From contig CBDCZQ010000006.1 of assembly GCA_965224575.1 (NCBI GenBank), forward strand, positions 2,294,001 to 2,358,000: a DNA stretch of 64,000 nucleotides, read 5' to 3'. The notes beneath the pieces were generated by a model. It was not told the DNA's origin. It searched no databases and saw only the letters and a list, made by a program, of their open reading frames with translations. Positions 52,306 to 62,613 of this stretch are shown in pieces. Numbering within the stretch: position 1 is the stretch's first letter; every line of letters starts with the position of its first letter. The position numbers were made by a program, and so were the translations under genes. This DNA comes from QPIN01 sp965224575. GTDB lineage: Bacteria > Pseudomonadota > Gammaproteobacteria > Methylococcales > Methylomonadaceae.

Positions 52306-53541
52306 ATGATAATTAATAAACTAAAAGCAAGCATGTTTTTCTTGGCACTAACGATAAACTCCATAGCATATGCTGTTGTAGAACGGTGTGAGCAGTCAGT
52401 TAATTTTAATAATGGTAATACTTATAAAGATATTTCGGGACAAATAACTTGTTTTTTGAAAAGCAACCCTTTAGTTAAGACCCGTATAGTAACGTTAAAT
52501 AAAGGTAAGAAGCAGGGTAAAACTATTATCTATGCACCTTTCTTTAATGAGGATGCAAAAGAAAATCAGATTATGTCAAAAGAGCATTTTCTTGACGACC
52601 AAGAAGATGGTGAATTCGTCTATTATGATGAGGATGGAATGTTGAAAGAAGAGTCTTTTTACAAGGCCGGTCGTAAGTTACGCGAAAAGAGAATGAGTCC
52701 TTTTAAAAAAGGTGGTTGGACACTTTCTTTTTACAGACCTAACCCTAAACATAGTGGTGTGGATTCCATGGGAACGATCAGTTACACTTCATCAGGGCAG
52801 TTAAATAATATAACCTGTCCTAATGAACAATCAAATATTACTGAACTAGATAAAGTCTGTGGGTTTGAGGGAGAGATAGAGAATACTCTGTATGATGAGA
52901 GCGGTACAATGACATCAGTTACAAAAAATCTAAAAGGAAAAACAGTTGAACAAACTGAATTTAATTCGTGGGGGAAAGTTATAGGGATTTATAGTGATGA
53001 TTTAAAGAAGTTTTTTTATGAAACTGGTAATTTAAAGAAAGAGATTATGGGGGCAGCAGAGCAGGAGCAGATAGTTACTGATTATTACCCTACAGGAAAA
53101 CCAAAAATACAAACAAAATCTAAGCAAAGGATGATAACGGAAATGAGTGCTTGGTATATGAATGATAAGCTGAATTACAATGTAATTTTTCATTCTAACC
53201 CCGATTTAGCAGAAGCTACGACATATTATGGGAATGGTCAGCTATACCAGACCTATTCTTATATACCTACACAAGGATATTCAGAATTTTCACTATATTC
53301 CTATCATAATGAAAAGGTGGTCGGACAAAGCAAAATCTATTATAAAAATGGTCAGTTACACGAGGATACTCTAAGAAGCGATAAGGGTATTCCTATTGCT
53401 AAGAAAGCCTACTATGAGACAGGTCAATTGCAACAAACAATTAGAATAAATAGTGATGAGATGCGAATAATTCAAGATTATGATACAGCTGGACAATTAA
53501 AAAAAACGGTAGAGTATTATCCTGATGGGTCTGTTAAATAA
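52306..53541 (+). CDS. Secreted MORN-repeat-variant (YwqK-like) protein
   Basis: 411 residues from the ATG at 52306. This start gives a good signal peptide (MFFLALTINSIAYA, cleavage near 24), whereas the TTG 54 bases upstream would not. The mature protein holds several MORN-variant repeats of the type YY-x-NGQL: GEFVYYDEDGMLKEE, YYGNGQLYQTYSY, YYKNGQLHEDTL, YYETGQLQQTI and EYYPDGS. Such proteins are often called YwqK antitoxins, but no toxin is adjacent and the protein is exported, so that label is not supported here. Possible cell-surface or periplasmic binding protein. It precedes the sterol genes by 100 bases on the same strand, with no evident link. Confidence 0.75.
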   Translation: MIINKLKASMFFLALTINSIAYAVVERCEQSVNFNNGNTYKDISGQITCFLKSNPLVKTRIVTLNKGKKQGKTIIYAPFFNEDAKENQIMSKEHFLDDQEDGEFVYYDEDGMLKEESFYKAGRKLREKRMSPFKKGGWTLSFYRPNPKHSGVDSMGTISYTSSGQLNNITCPNEQSNITELDKVCGFEGEIENTLYDESGTMTSVTKNLKGKTVEQTEFNSWGKVIGIYSDDLKKFFYETGNLKKEIMGAAEQEQIVTDYYPTGKPKIQTKSKQRMITEMSAWYMNDKLNYNVIFHSNPDLAEATTYYGNGQLYQTYSYIPTQGYSEFSLYSYHNEKVVGQSKIYYKNGQLHEDTLRSDKGIPIAKKAYYETGQLQQTIRINSDEMRIIQDYDTAGQLKKTVEYYPDGSVK

Positions 53542-53642
53542 GTTGATTTAACAAGAAATTAATGAACATAAATTTTGTGAGATTCTTTCGCTGTTTTTAA
53601 TCTTTTAAAATCCTCTTATTAATTACAAAAGATAAAAGAATC

Positions 53643-55883
53643 ATGTTAGAAGTTAAACCGAGTTGGAAAAGTTGGCAGTTACTTATTAAAAAAGGTAGGC
53701 AAGTTTGGGCGTTTAAACCTAATTTCGATGATGCAGAAAAACATTTAGATAATGCGTCATCTTTAACAGAGGCTGATATCCAGCAATTTTCTAAAGATTT
53801 TAAGTTTGATAGTCGAAATAACCCTAATTCTGGTGATAATGTTTTCAGGCACCAATGTCAAAATCAAAATTATAAAGAGTTTTCTGGCACAAGGCCTGTT
53901 ATGCAGGATGCCGAACAACAAAAAATAGTTGATTCACTGATTAATGGAATTAACTATTTTTCTAGTCTGCAAAATGAAGAAGGTTTTTGGTCTGGTGATT
54001 ATGGTGGCCCTTTGTTTTTATTGCCTGGTTTGCTGATTGCTTCTTATATAACGGGTGAATCATTTCCAAAACCACATCAGGAGTTGATGAAAATCTATTT
54101 GTTTAACCACCAAAATCAGGATGGTGGTTGGGGAATGCATATAGAGGATAATTCAACTATGTTTGGAACAGTGATGCAATATCTATCATTAAGAGTCTTA
54201 GGGTTAAATAAGGATGATGAACGAATAGTTAAAGCAAGACGATGGATAATGGATCAAGGTGGTGCAACTGGAATTCCTTCATGGGGTAAGTTTTATTTAG
54301 CCACGATGAATTTATACCATTGGGATGGGTTTAATAGCTTGTTCCCAGAAATGTGGCTGTTTCCAAAATGGTTGCCTGTACATCCTTGGCGATATTGGTG
54401 CCATTCTCGTATGGTCTATTTACCGATGGCTTATTGTTATGCTCATAGAATTCAAGCACCTGAGAATGAGTTGATTTTATCTTTGCGCCAGGAAATTTTT
54501 ATTGATGAGTATACTGAGATAAATTGGCCTAAACAAAGAAATAAAGTGTGTGAAAAGGATAGTTATACCACTCAATCTCCAGTTTTAAAATGGATGAATC
54601 TTTTTACTAATACCTATGAAAAATTTCATTCAAAATGGTTAAGAAAAAAAGCTTTGGCTTATCTTCTTGACTATATTCATGCTGAAGATTTGCAGACAAA
54701 ATATATTAATATTGGTCCTGTTAGCCAAGCGATTAATTCAATTTGTATCTGGCATGCACATGGTAAAGGTTCAGAGCAATTTCAAAACCATGTTAACCGC
54801 TGGTATGACTATTTATGGGTCGCAGAAGATGGAATGAAAATGTGTGGATACAATGGTTCCCAGTTATGGGATGTTGCATTTACCACTCGCGCTATTTTAG
54901 AGAGTGATATAGGTCAATTGTTTAAGCCGACGATTGAAAAAAGTTACCAGTTTATTGAAAAAATGCAAATATTGGAACAACATAACACACATGAACAGTT
55001 TTTTAGGCATCCCTCAACAGGTGGCTGGCCATTTTCAACCGTTGATCACAGCTGGCCGATTGCGGATTGTTCGGCAGAAGGATTTAGTACTACATTAAGC
55101 ATTCATCATTCGGGGATGGTAAAACCTGTTATTACTGAAGAACGGTTAAAAAAAGCGATTGATGTTATTCTTGGTTTTCAAAACAAGGATGGAGGTTGGG
55201 CTACTTATGAATTAACACGCGCGCCAAAATGGTTGGAAAAACTTAATCCGTCAGAAATTTTTGCTGATATTATGATTGATTATTCCTGGACAGAATGCAG
55301 TTCAACCTGTGTACAGACCTTAATAGAAGCACTTGATGAGTATCCAGACTATAAAACTGAGCAAATTCATTCAGCTATTATTCAAGGACTTAAGTTTATT
55401 ATCTATAAACAGAAAGAGGATGGTTCCTGGTATGCTGGCTGGGGTGTTTGTTTTACCTACGCAACCTGGTTTGCTATGGAGACATTAGCTAGAGCTCGCA
55501 AAAAAGGACTTTATGATACAGAGGTTATTGAACAAAGTATTGCTAAGGCAAGTAACTTTTTGATTAGTAAGAAAAAACCAGACGGTGGTTGGGGCGAAAC
55601 TTATAAGTCTTGTGCAGACATGGTTTATACAGAGGCAGCAGAATCTCAAGTCGTTAATACTGCATGGGCATTACTTTCATTGATGGCTGCTGATTATCAA
55701 GATAAACATATTATTGATCAAGGAATCCATTTATTGCTTGAAAGACAAACTGATTTAGGTGACTGGTTGCAGGAAGGAATATCAGGTGTTTTTAACTATA
55801 ACTGTATGATAACGTACAGTGCATATAGAAACACCTTTCCTATATGGGCTTTGAATAGGTACTACAAGCTGTTCTTATGTTAG
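53643..55883 (+). CDS. osc: Oxidosqualene cyclase (lanosterol synthase type)
   Basis: A 746-residue terpene cyclase of the squalene/oxidosqualene family. The catalytic motif reads DCSAE (D475-E479), matching the DCTAE motif of oxidosqualene cyclases and not the DXDD motif of squalene-hopene cyclases. The segment WGMHIEDNSTMFGT also follows the oxidosqualene branch. Several QW motifs are visible (QNQDGGWG, QNKDGGWA, QKEDGSWY, KKPDGGWG, QTDLGDW). It cyclises 2,3-oxidosqualene to a protosterol such as lanosterol or parkeol; the exact product is not readable. It is a monotopic inner-membrane enzyme. The squalene epoxidase gene follows, which confirms a sterol pathway. Confidence 0.93.
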   Translation: MLEVKPSWKSWQLLIKKGRQVWAFKPNFDDAEKHLDNASSLTEADIQQFSKDFKFDSRNNPNSGDNVFRHQCQNQNYKEFSGTRPVMQDAEQQKIVDSLINGINYFSSLQNEEGFWSGDYGGPLFLLPGLLIASYITGESFPKPHQELMKIYLFNHQNQDGGWGMHIEDNSTMFGTVMQYLSLRVLGLNKDDERIVKARRWIMDQGGATGIPSWGKFYLATMNLYHWDGFNSLFPEMWLFPKWLPVHPWRYWCHSRMVYLPMAYCYAHRIQAPENELILSLRQEIFIDEYTEINWPKQRNKVCEKDSYTTQSPVLKWMNLFTNTYEKFHSKWLRKKALAYLLDYIHAEDLQTKYINIGPVSQAINSICIWHAHGKGSEQFQNHVNRWYDYLWVAEDGMKMCGYNGSQLWDVAFTTRAILESDIGQLFKPTIEKSYQFIEKMQILEQHNTHEQFFRHPSTGGWPFSTVDHSWPIADCSAEGFSTTLSIHHSGMVKPVITEERLKKAIDVILGFQNKDGGWATYELTRAPKWLEKLNPSEIFADIMIDYSWTECSSTCVQTLIEALDEYPDYKTEQIHSAIIQGLKFIIYKQKEDGSWYAGWGVCFTYATWFAMETLARARKKGLYDTEVIEQSIAKASNFLISKKKPDGGWGETYKSCADMVYTEAAESQVVNTAWALLSLMAADYQDKHIIDQGIHLLLERQTDLGDWLQEGISGVFNYNCMITYSAYRNTFPIWALNRYYKLFLC

Positions 55884-55989
55884 TATTAACATCCTATCTT
55901 ATATTTTAATAAATAAAAGTTGATAAAAAAGCAATTGATTAAATTAAAACCTATGGGCATTTGTGTATAGAGACGTGGCAAATAAACAG

Positions 55990-57345
55990 ATGAACGAAAA
56001 CTTTGATATCTGTATTATCGGGGCTGGTATGGCGGGGGCAACAATAGCCGCTTATCTTGCACCTAAAGGTATTAAGATAGCTTTAATAGACCGTGGCTTT
56101 TCTGAGAAAAGCAGGATAGTTGGCGAGCTTCTTCAACCTGGAGCTGTAGAAACATTAACTCAAATGGGGCTTGGTCATTTGCTTGATGGGTTTGATGGTC
56201 AGGATGTATCTGGATATGCATTAATACATGAAAACGATCAAATTGCGATACCCTACAATAAAAACAAAACTGGTCACTATCATGGTGTAGGGCTACATAA
56301 TGGTCGGTTTCTTCAGAAACTGAGGGCATCTGCTTTAGGAAACTCTTCCGTTACGAAATTGGAAGGAAAAGCTACAGGATTAATTGAAGATCAAAATGGT
56401 GTTGTTACAGGCGTTAAATACAAAGATAAATTTACAGGGGAAGCAGAAACAATAAATGCAAAATTAACGATTACTAGTGATGGTTTCTTCTCTCATTTTC
56501 GTAAAAAATTAAGTAATAATAAAAAAAGTGTCACTTCTTTTTTTGTGGGTTTAGTCCTGACAGACTGCCCTTTACCTCATTCTAATTTTGGACACGTCTT
56601 TTTATCGGGTCCAACACCTTTTATCTGTTATCCCATTTCCAGCAATGAAGTTAGATTACTCATTGATTTTGCGGGTGATAAAGCACCTAAAAAACCCTTT
56701 ATCATAGAGTATTTAAAAAATAATGTTGAACCTTATATTCCTGAAAGCATGAAAAGCTATTTTAATCATGCTGTTAGTGAACAAAACTTCAAGGTTATGC
56801 CCAATCACTATATGGCTGCAAAACCAGTATTAAAGCCTGGGGCAGTTTTATTAGGCGATGCTTTAAATATGCGGCATCCTATCACTGGGGGAGGAATTAC
56901 TGCAGTTTTTTCAGATGTACAAATTCTTGGTTCGCATTTAATGAGTATGCCTGATTTTAATAATCATGATCTGATACAAAAGAAAGTGCAGATGTACTAT
57001 AGAGATAGAAAACATGCTAATGCTAATGTAAACATAATGGCAAATGCACTGTATGGTGTTATGTCGAATGATTTATTAAAAAATGCAGTTTTTCAATATA
57101 TTAAGCAGGGTGGGAACTGTGCATTTGAACCAATATCCATTTTGGCTGGTTTAAATAGAAACCCAAAAATATTGATTAAACACTTTATTGCCGTTGTTTT
57201 ATGTGGTGTTAAAAGTTTATTAAAAGAAGGTCTAACCAATATCCCGAAAGCATTTCGAATGTTTTGGGATGCGGTTAAAATCATTAAGCCGTTGGCAAAA
57301 AATGAATTAACCATTACTGGAGTTTTTGGCTCTAGCCGACATTAA
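55990..57345 (+). CDS. sqe: Squalene monooxygenase (epoxidase)
   Basis: 451 residues from the ATG at 55990; a GTG 27 bases upstream is an alternative. It is a FAD-dependent monooxygenase. The dinucleotide-binding GAGMAG is at 11-16, the family signature GELLQPG at 45-51, and GDALNMRHPITGGG begins at 289, equivalent to the second FAD motif of eukaryotic squalene epoxidases. It converts squalene to 2,3-oxidosqualene with O2, feeding the cyclase encoded just upstream (106 bases apart, same strand). The C-terminal 100 residues have hydrophobic helices for membrane association. Later sterol genes (demethylation, reduction) are not in the window. Confidence 0.92.
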   Translation: MNENFDICIIGAGMAGATIAAYLAPKGIKIALIDRGFSEKSRIVGELLQPGAVETLTQMGLGHLLDGFDGQDVSGYALIHENDQIAIPYNKNKTGHYHGVGLHNGRFLQKLRASALGNSSVTKLEGKATGLIEDQNGVVTGVKYKDKFTGEAETINAKLTITSDGFFSHFRKKLSNNKKSVTSFFVGLVLTDCPLPHSNFGHVFLSGPTPFICYPISSNEVRLLIDFAGDKAPKKPFIIEYLKNNVEPYIPESMKSYFNHAVSEQNFKVMPNHYMAAKPVLKPGAVLLGDALNMRHPITGGGITAVFSDVQILGSHLMSMPDFNNHDLIQKKVQMYYRDRKHANANVNIMANALYGVMSNDLLKNAVFQYIKQGGNCAFEPISILAGLNRNPKILIKHFIAVVLCGVKSLLKEGLTNIPKAFRMFWDAVKIIKPLAKNELTITGVFGSSRH

Positions 57346-57653
57346 ATACACCCACACATACTAAGGATTTTCTTCTTTTTTTATAGTAAGAAAACCAATA
57401 TTTTTCAGGTTAACGGCATATACTTTTTCAATATTTGAAAAGAAAGCAATATTTCCAAAGAGTATTAAAAATACCGAGACAAATATAATAAGTTGGGTGT
57501 TAGTAATGCTTTTATTAAAACAAATAATATTTTTCAAATTATATCAATGACTAGGGTAGGGACTTATGAAGAAGAGGGAGTAGGGCAATATGAATATAAT
57601 AATTTGTCAGTTAACAAAAATTTACTTTTATTAAGGTTATTAATGTAAGTCTT
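57346..57653. other. Intergenic region between convergent sqe and ppnN
   Basis: 308 bases. A weak hairpin (GGATTTTCTT ... AAGAAAACC) followed by AATATTTTT near 57366-57408 may terminate the sterol genes. No clear ppnN terminator and no gene were recognised. Confidence 0.35.
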
Positions 57654-59024
57654 TTATTTTATAATTTTGTAACAAGGGACATAAGTTGTGCCGGGTAACT
57701 TCATTCGTTGTTGGTCTACAAAAGAGCTTAATAATTGGTCAACAGGTTCCATTATGTCAATATCTCCAGTAATTTCAAAAAGACCATGTTTTTCTATAGA
57801 TCGAATACCTTCATCTTTTACATTTCCTGCAACAATTCCAGAAAAGACTTTGCGTAAATTTGAGGCTAACTGATGACATTCCAGACTTTTATGTAATTTT
57901 AAGCCAGCCATATTTTGATGAGTTGGGTTAAAAGGCTGCTGAAATTCGGCACTGATCATTAAAGACCAGTTAAAGTAGTATGCATCATTTTTATTTTTTC
58001 TAAATTCCTGAACTTGCTTAATACCTGCTTTCATTTCTCTAGCAACTCGTGCGGAATCATCAATAATAATTTTGTAGCGTTGTTGAGCCTTAAATCCTAA
58101 TGTGTCACCGATAAACTGATTAAACCTAATAAAATAATCTTCTGCACATTTAGGTCCTGTAAAGATTAATGGAAATGGTATTTCTGCATTGTCAGGATGT
58201 AAAAGAATCCCTAATAAGTATAGAATTTCTTCTGCTGTTCCAGCACCGCCGGGGAACACAATTATCCCATGACCAGTTCGAACAAAAGCTTCTAAGCGCT
58301 TTTCAATATCAGGTAGAATTACTAGGTCATTTACAATTGGATTGGGTGATTCTGCTGCGACAATACCTGGTTCGGTAAGCCCGATATAATGCCCATCAGA
58401 AATTCTTTGTTTAGCATGACCAATCGTTGCACCTTTCATCGGACCTTTCATTGCACCTGGGCCACATCCAGTGCAGATATTCATATCTCTTAAACCAATT
58501 TGATAACCAACATCTTTAGTGTAGTTATATTCTTTACGAGAAATAGAATGTCCTCCCCAGCAAACAACAAGTTTTGGCTCAGTTTGCTGATTAAAAATAT
58601 TGGCATTGCGAAGGATATGAAAAACTGCATTACTAATACCTTCAGAATTTTTTAGATTTAACTTAGGGTTGTCATTAATTTCATCACTTAAATAAATTAG
58701 GTCTCTTAATACCGAAAATAAGTGTTCTTTAATGCCTTTAATCATCTCTCCGTCAACAAAGGCACTAATAGGTGCACCTTGAATAGCTAATTGAATACCA
58801 CGTTCTTCTTGTATGACTTTAATGGAAAAACCACTATATCGTTCTAATAATTCTCTACCATCATCTGAATTACTGCCACAGTTAAGAACAGCTAATGAGC
58901 AACTATGCAGCAATTGATATAGCCCTCCTTGACTAGTATCAAGAAGTTTATTGACCTCTATTTTAGATAAAATAGCCAAATGGCCATCAGGAGATATTGT
59001 TGCGTTTACAGTTGATTCTTTCAT
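57654..59024 (-). CDS. ppnN: Nucleotide 5'-monophosphate nucleosidase
   Basis: A 456-residue protein, the length of E. coli PpnN (YgdH). It hydrolyses purine and pyrimidine monophosphates to base and ribose 5-phosphate and is linked to (p)ppGpp signalling in E. coli. The central lysine-decarboxylase-like (LOG) fold shows GCGPGAMKGPMKGAT (about 192-206) and FPGGAGTAEEILYLLG (about 263-278). N- and C-terminal domains of the PpnN type flank it. A single gene with its own promoter region, divergent from cydD. Confidence 0.92.
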   Translation of the reverse strand: MKESTVNATISPDGHLAILSKIEVNKLLDTSQGGLYQLLHSCSLAVLNCGSNSDDGRELLERYSGFSIKVIQEERGIQLAIQGAPISAFVDGEMIKGIKEHLFSVLRDLIYLSDEINDNPKLNLKNSEGISNAVFHILRNANIFNQQTEPKLVVCWGGHSISRKEYNYTKDVGYQIGLRDMNICTGCGPGAMKGPMKGATIGHAKQRISDGHYIGLTEPGIVAAESPNPIVNDLVILPDIEKRLEAFVRTGHGIIVFPGGAGTAEEILYLLGILLHPDNAEIPFPLIFTGPKCAEDYFIRFNQFIGDTLGFKAQQRYKIIIDDSARVAREMKAGIKQVQEFRKNKNDAYYFNWSLMISAEFQQPFNPTHQNMAGLKLHKSLECHQLASNLRKVFSGIVAGNVKDEGIRSIEKHGLFEITGDIDIMEPVDQLLSSFVDQQRMKLPGTTYVPCYKIIK

Positions 59025-59141
59025 TTGGTTTTGATTATTCTAAGGAAATTTTACATTGAAGTTGCTAAGATCAGGAAGTGAACTCATAATCAGGGTTGTT
59101 TTTAAAGTTATAAGAAAAATGAATTTTGGCGGACTAGTAAA

Positions 59142-60835
59142 TTGAAGGCATTATCGCAGAAAGATAATCAAAAAGCTTATGATGAAAATAAGAGCAGAGA
59201 AAAAGAGTGTCTCGAATGGTTAAGTTCTAAAAAAAAAGATGTTTCTCGGCTTATTAATGTAGTCGCCATAATGGGTCTATTTAATGGTTGTTTGATTATT
59301 ATTCAATCAGCTTTATTAGCGTTTATTTTTCATCATTTAATCATTGAAAAGCAACCTTGGATACAATTAAAAAATTATTTTATTGTACTAAGTCTGGTTT
59401 TTATTTTTCGTAGTATTTCTAGTTATTTTGTACAAACCCTTGGCTATAAAGTTGCGATCAAAATTAAACGTACTGTACGTGAAGAATTGTTAAATAAATT
59501 TTTAATATTAGGCACTGCCTTCGTTAAACAACACCATAGCGGTGAATTATCTGCAACAACATTGGAACATACGGAAGCATTAGACGGATACTTTTCTCGT
59601 TATCTACCACAGCAAATTATTGTCAGTATATTACCGATAATCATGATTGCTGTTGTTATACCGATCAATTGGGTTGTAGCTGTTATTTTTTTAGTTACTG
59701 GTCCTTTAATTCCAGTATTTATGGTTTTGATTGGGATGGGATCTGCATCAGCTCAACGCAATCAGTTTTTAGCAATGTCAAGGATGAGTGGTTATTTTCT
59801 TGATCGTATTCAAGGATTAGCTACATTAAAGATCTTTGGCCAAGCAGAAGCAGAACTTCATAATATCAGTGATATATCCGCTGGCTTTCGTGAAAAAACT
59901 ATGGAAGTCTTACGAATAGCTTTTTTATCTTCAGCGGTATTGGAGTTTTTTAGCGCGGTTGCCGTAGCATTAGTTGCTGTTTATGTTGGACTAGGGTTGT
60001 TGGGTTTAGTCCGTTTTGGCCCTGCGATTGACATAACTTTACAGGAAGCCTTGTTTGTACTGTTGCTTGCCCCTGAGTTTTTTTACCCATTAAAACAATT
60101 AGCTGTTTTTTATCATGATAAGGCTGCAGCAATAGGTGCGACAGATCATATATTAACGGTATTGCAACAATCTCATATTGAAACTAGTGTGATGAGAGAA
60201 TCGAAAATTCAGAATTTTGTATTGAATTAAGAGAGGTATGTAAATCATACCAGCAAAAAGAAGTGATTAAATCTTTGAGTCTACAAATAAGAACTGGGGA
60301 AAAAATAGCTATTGTAGGAGAATCTGGCGTTGGGAAAACCACTCTGTTTAATTTATTGTTGGGGTTTGAATATCTTAGTAGTGGAAGTATTTTGATTAAT
60401 GGTAAAAAAGTTAATCAACAAGTTGCGGAAAAAAATATTGCTTGGGCAGGGCAGCAAGCGACTATTTTTTATGCAACGATTAGAGAAAATATTAGTTTGT
60501 TAAACCCTGAAATTACACAACAACAAATTAATATTGCCGCAAATATAGCCGGTGTCACAGAATACAGTAAAAAATTTGAAAATGGTTTATTAACCTTGGT
60601 GGGAGAAAATGGCTATGGTTTGTCAGGTGGACAAATACAACGGGTTGCTTTGGCGCGAGCATTTATTAAAGATGCACCGATAGTGTTATTAGATGAACCC
60701 ACAGCTCATTTAGATGAGGAAAATAAAATCAATCTATTAGATAAGATTGAACGTCTATTTATAGGTAAAACGCTTATTATTGCCAGTCATGACCCGTTAG
60801 TGATAGAAAGAATGGGACGTGTAATATATTTATAA
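59142..60835 (+). pseudogene. cydD: cydD, thiol exporter subunit, with a one-base frameshift
   Basis: CydD pairs with CydC to export glutathione and cysteine to the periplasm, needed for cytochrome bd assembly. The first segment (59142-60230) codes the six-helix membrane domain (residues 1-350). The ATP-binding domain (VGESGVGKTTL, LSGGQIQRVALARAF, VLLDEPTAHLD) lies in the frame shifted by -1. The correct frame is already coding at about 60208 (NSEFCIELREVCKSYQQKEV), so the shift is near 60195-60208, by an A-run (GAAAATTC). Total length with one base added is 565 codons, normal for CydD. It may be a true deletion, a sequencing error, or -1 ribosomal slippage. It starts at TTG 59142. The stop overlaps cydC (TAATG). 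Confidence 0.88.
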
Positions 60836-62508
60836 TGAGAGACTTATTGTTTTTTCTGAAATTATTTACACCGTACAAAACTTGGTTAGTATTGGGTGTA
60901 TTTTTAGCTTTATTAACTTCATTCGCCTCAATTTCACTACTTACACTTTCTGGCTGGTTTATTACATCTTCAGCCATTGCAGGACTTGTGGCTCCTGATG
61001 GTGTGGCGGTTGCGTTCAATTTTATGCAACCCGCAGCTGAAATACGTGCTTTAGCCATAATTCGTACAATCGGTCGATATGCTGAGCGAGTTGTGACGCA
61101 TGAAGCAACTTTTAGAGTTTTGGCAGAAATACGGTGTTGGTTTTTTGCCAAACTTATACCGATATCTCCTGGTAGGTTGGCAATGCAGCGAAGTGCAGAG
61201 TTATTGAATGGTATTACTCGGGAAATAGATATATTAGATGCTTTGTATCTCAGGCTATGCTCTCCTGTTTTTGTTGGGTTAGTTGGAGGAGGTGCTGTTG
61301 TTTTTTTTCTTGCCTGTTATTCAATTCAAATCAGCATTTTTGTTTTTATCATGTTATTAATTACAGGTATTTTGGTTCCATTGATATTTAATCGGTTAGG
61401 GCAAGGCTGTGCAAAAAAAATCGTTAAACAGTCTGCAAATTTTAAGATAGGGCAGGTTGAAATATTACAAGGGGTTGCAGAGTTAAATTCATTTAATGCT
61501 TACACTCGGTACAAAAAAAAATTAACAGCGGTTTCTGAACAAATATTGAAAACACAAGTAGAACAAAACCGACTAGAGGCTCATGCGTCAACAATTATTT
61601 TAATATTGTCTCAATTCACTTTACTTGTATGTCTAGTTTTGGGGAGTGACTTATATCAACAAGGTGAACTTACTGGGGCAGAATTTGCGATGCTAAGTTT
61701 TTGTGTGTTAGTCGTTTTTGAGTTAGTAACACCTCTAACATTAGCAATGCAATTATTACCTAAAATGCAAATAGCTGCGAACAGAATCTTAAGAGTTAGC
61801 AAATTAAAACCCACTATTACAGAGTCTAATAAACAGGGTAGTGTTCCAAAAAAGGGTGATATAAAAATCAGTAAACTTAGCTTTCGTTATGCTGAAGATT
61901 CTGATTGGGTTTTAAACGATATTAATTTAACAATTCCTTATGGAAGTAAAATTGCAATTATTGGGAATAGTGGGGCAGGGAAAACAACACTATTACAAAT
62001 GATCATGCGTTTTTATGATCCACAAATAGGCTGTATTAGTTATGCTGGAATAGATTATAAACGGTTATTATCAGATAAATTGATGGCTCGGTTTTCTGTC
62101 TTATCACAACGTACGCAATTATTTACTGGAACGATAAAAGAAAATTTATTGATTGCAAAGCCGGGTGCATCAGGTTTTGAGATTTCGCAGGCTATAAACT
62201 TAGCGGGGTTGGAGTCATATATTAGGCGATTACCTAGAGGGCTAAATACATGGGTAGGTGAACATGGAGTGCAAGTCTCTGGAGGAGAGGGGCGAAGAAT
62301 TGCTTTAGCGAGAGTGTACTTAAAAAACTCACCTGTACTGCTACTGGATGAGCCAACCGAAGGGCTTGATAAAGAAACGGAAAATGATGTATTGAATGCA
62401 TTGGAAAAAATAGTCCAAAACAAAACACTAATCATGGTGACTCACCGGAAAACTGGATTAAGATTGGTCGATAATATCTATAGGATTGAAAATGGGAAAA
62501 TAGTCTAA
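60835..62508 (+). CDS. cydC: Thiol exporter subunit CydC
   Basis: A 557-residue ABC half-transporter. Six membrane helices in residues 1-310 (FLALLTSFASISLLTLSGWF, then the EIRALAIIRTIGRYAERVVTHEA signature of CydC) and an ATPase domain with Walker A GNSGAGKTTL (about 379-388), ABC signature VSGGEGRRIALARV and Walker B VLLLDEPTEGLD. It forms a heterodimer with CydD. It starts with an ATG overlapping the cydD stop (TAATG). Its own TAA is the first triplet of a short inverted-repeat element. CydAB genes are not in the window. Intact, in contrast to cydD. Confidence 0.93.
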   Translation: MRDLLFFLKLFTPYKTWLVLGVFLALLTSFASISLLTLSGWFITSSAIAGLVAPDGVAVAFNFMQPAAEIRALAIIRTIGRYAERVVTHEATFRVLAEIRCWFFAKLIPISPGRLAMQRSAELLNGITREIDILDALYLRLCSPVFVGLVGGGAVVFFLACYSIQISIFVFIMLLITGILVPLIFNRLGQGCAKKIVKQSANFKIGQVEILQGVAELNSFNAYTRYKKKLTAVSEQILKTQVEQNRLEAHASTIILILSQFTLLVCLVLGSDLYQQGELTGAEFAMLSFCVLVVFELVTPLTLAMQLLPKMQIAANRILRVSKLKPTITESNKQGSVPKKGDIKISKLSFRYAEDSDWVLNDINLTIPYGSKIAIIGNSGAGKTTLLQMIMRFYDPQIGCISYAGIDYKRLLSDKLMARFSVLSQRTQLFTGTIKENLLIAKPGASGFEISQAINLAGLESYIRRLPRGLNTWVGEHGVQVSGGEGRRIALARVYLKNSPVLLLDEPTEGLDKETENDVLNALEKIVQNKTLIMVTHRKTGLRLVDNIYRIENGKIV

Positions 62509-62600
62509 GAACCTGCTCAAGATCGTTATGAAATAAATGAGGATTTCGAACACCGGCTAAGCATAACTGGCAGTGGTGCAATAGATCTTGAATAGGTTCT
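62508..62600. repeat. Short inverted-repeat (MITE-like) element after cydC
   Basis: 17-base arms with two mismatches: AGAACCTGCTCAAGATC at 62508-62524 and GATCTTGAATAGGTTCT at 62584-62600. The 59-base interior has no coding capacity. It starts at the last base of the cydC stop codon. It could act as a bidirectional terminator between the convergent cydC and Sel1 genes (A-run and T-run on either side) or be a mobile remnant. No second copy was found in the window. Confidence 0.5.
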
Positions 62601-62613
62601 AAGAAAAAAATTA

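Noticed and set aside
52306..53541. Toxin-antitoxin system suggested by the usual YwqK label
   Set aside because: The protein has a signal peptide and no adjacent toxin candidate. The label is a database habit for MORN-variant repeats.
53643..55883. Squalene-hopene cyclase
   Set aside because: The catalytic motif is DCSAE, not DXDD, and a squalene epoxidase gene is adjacent.
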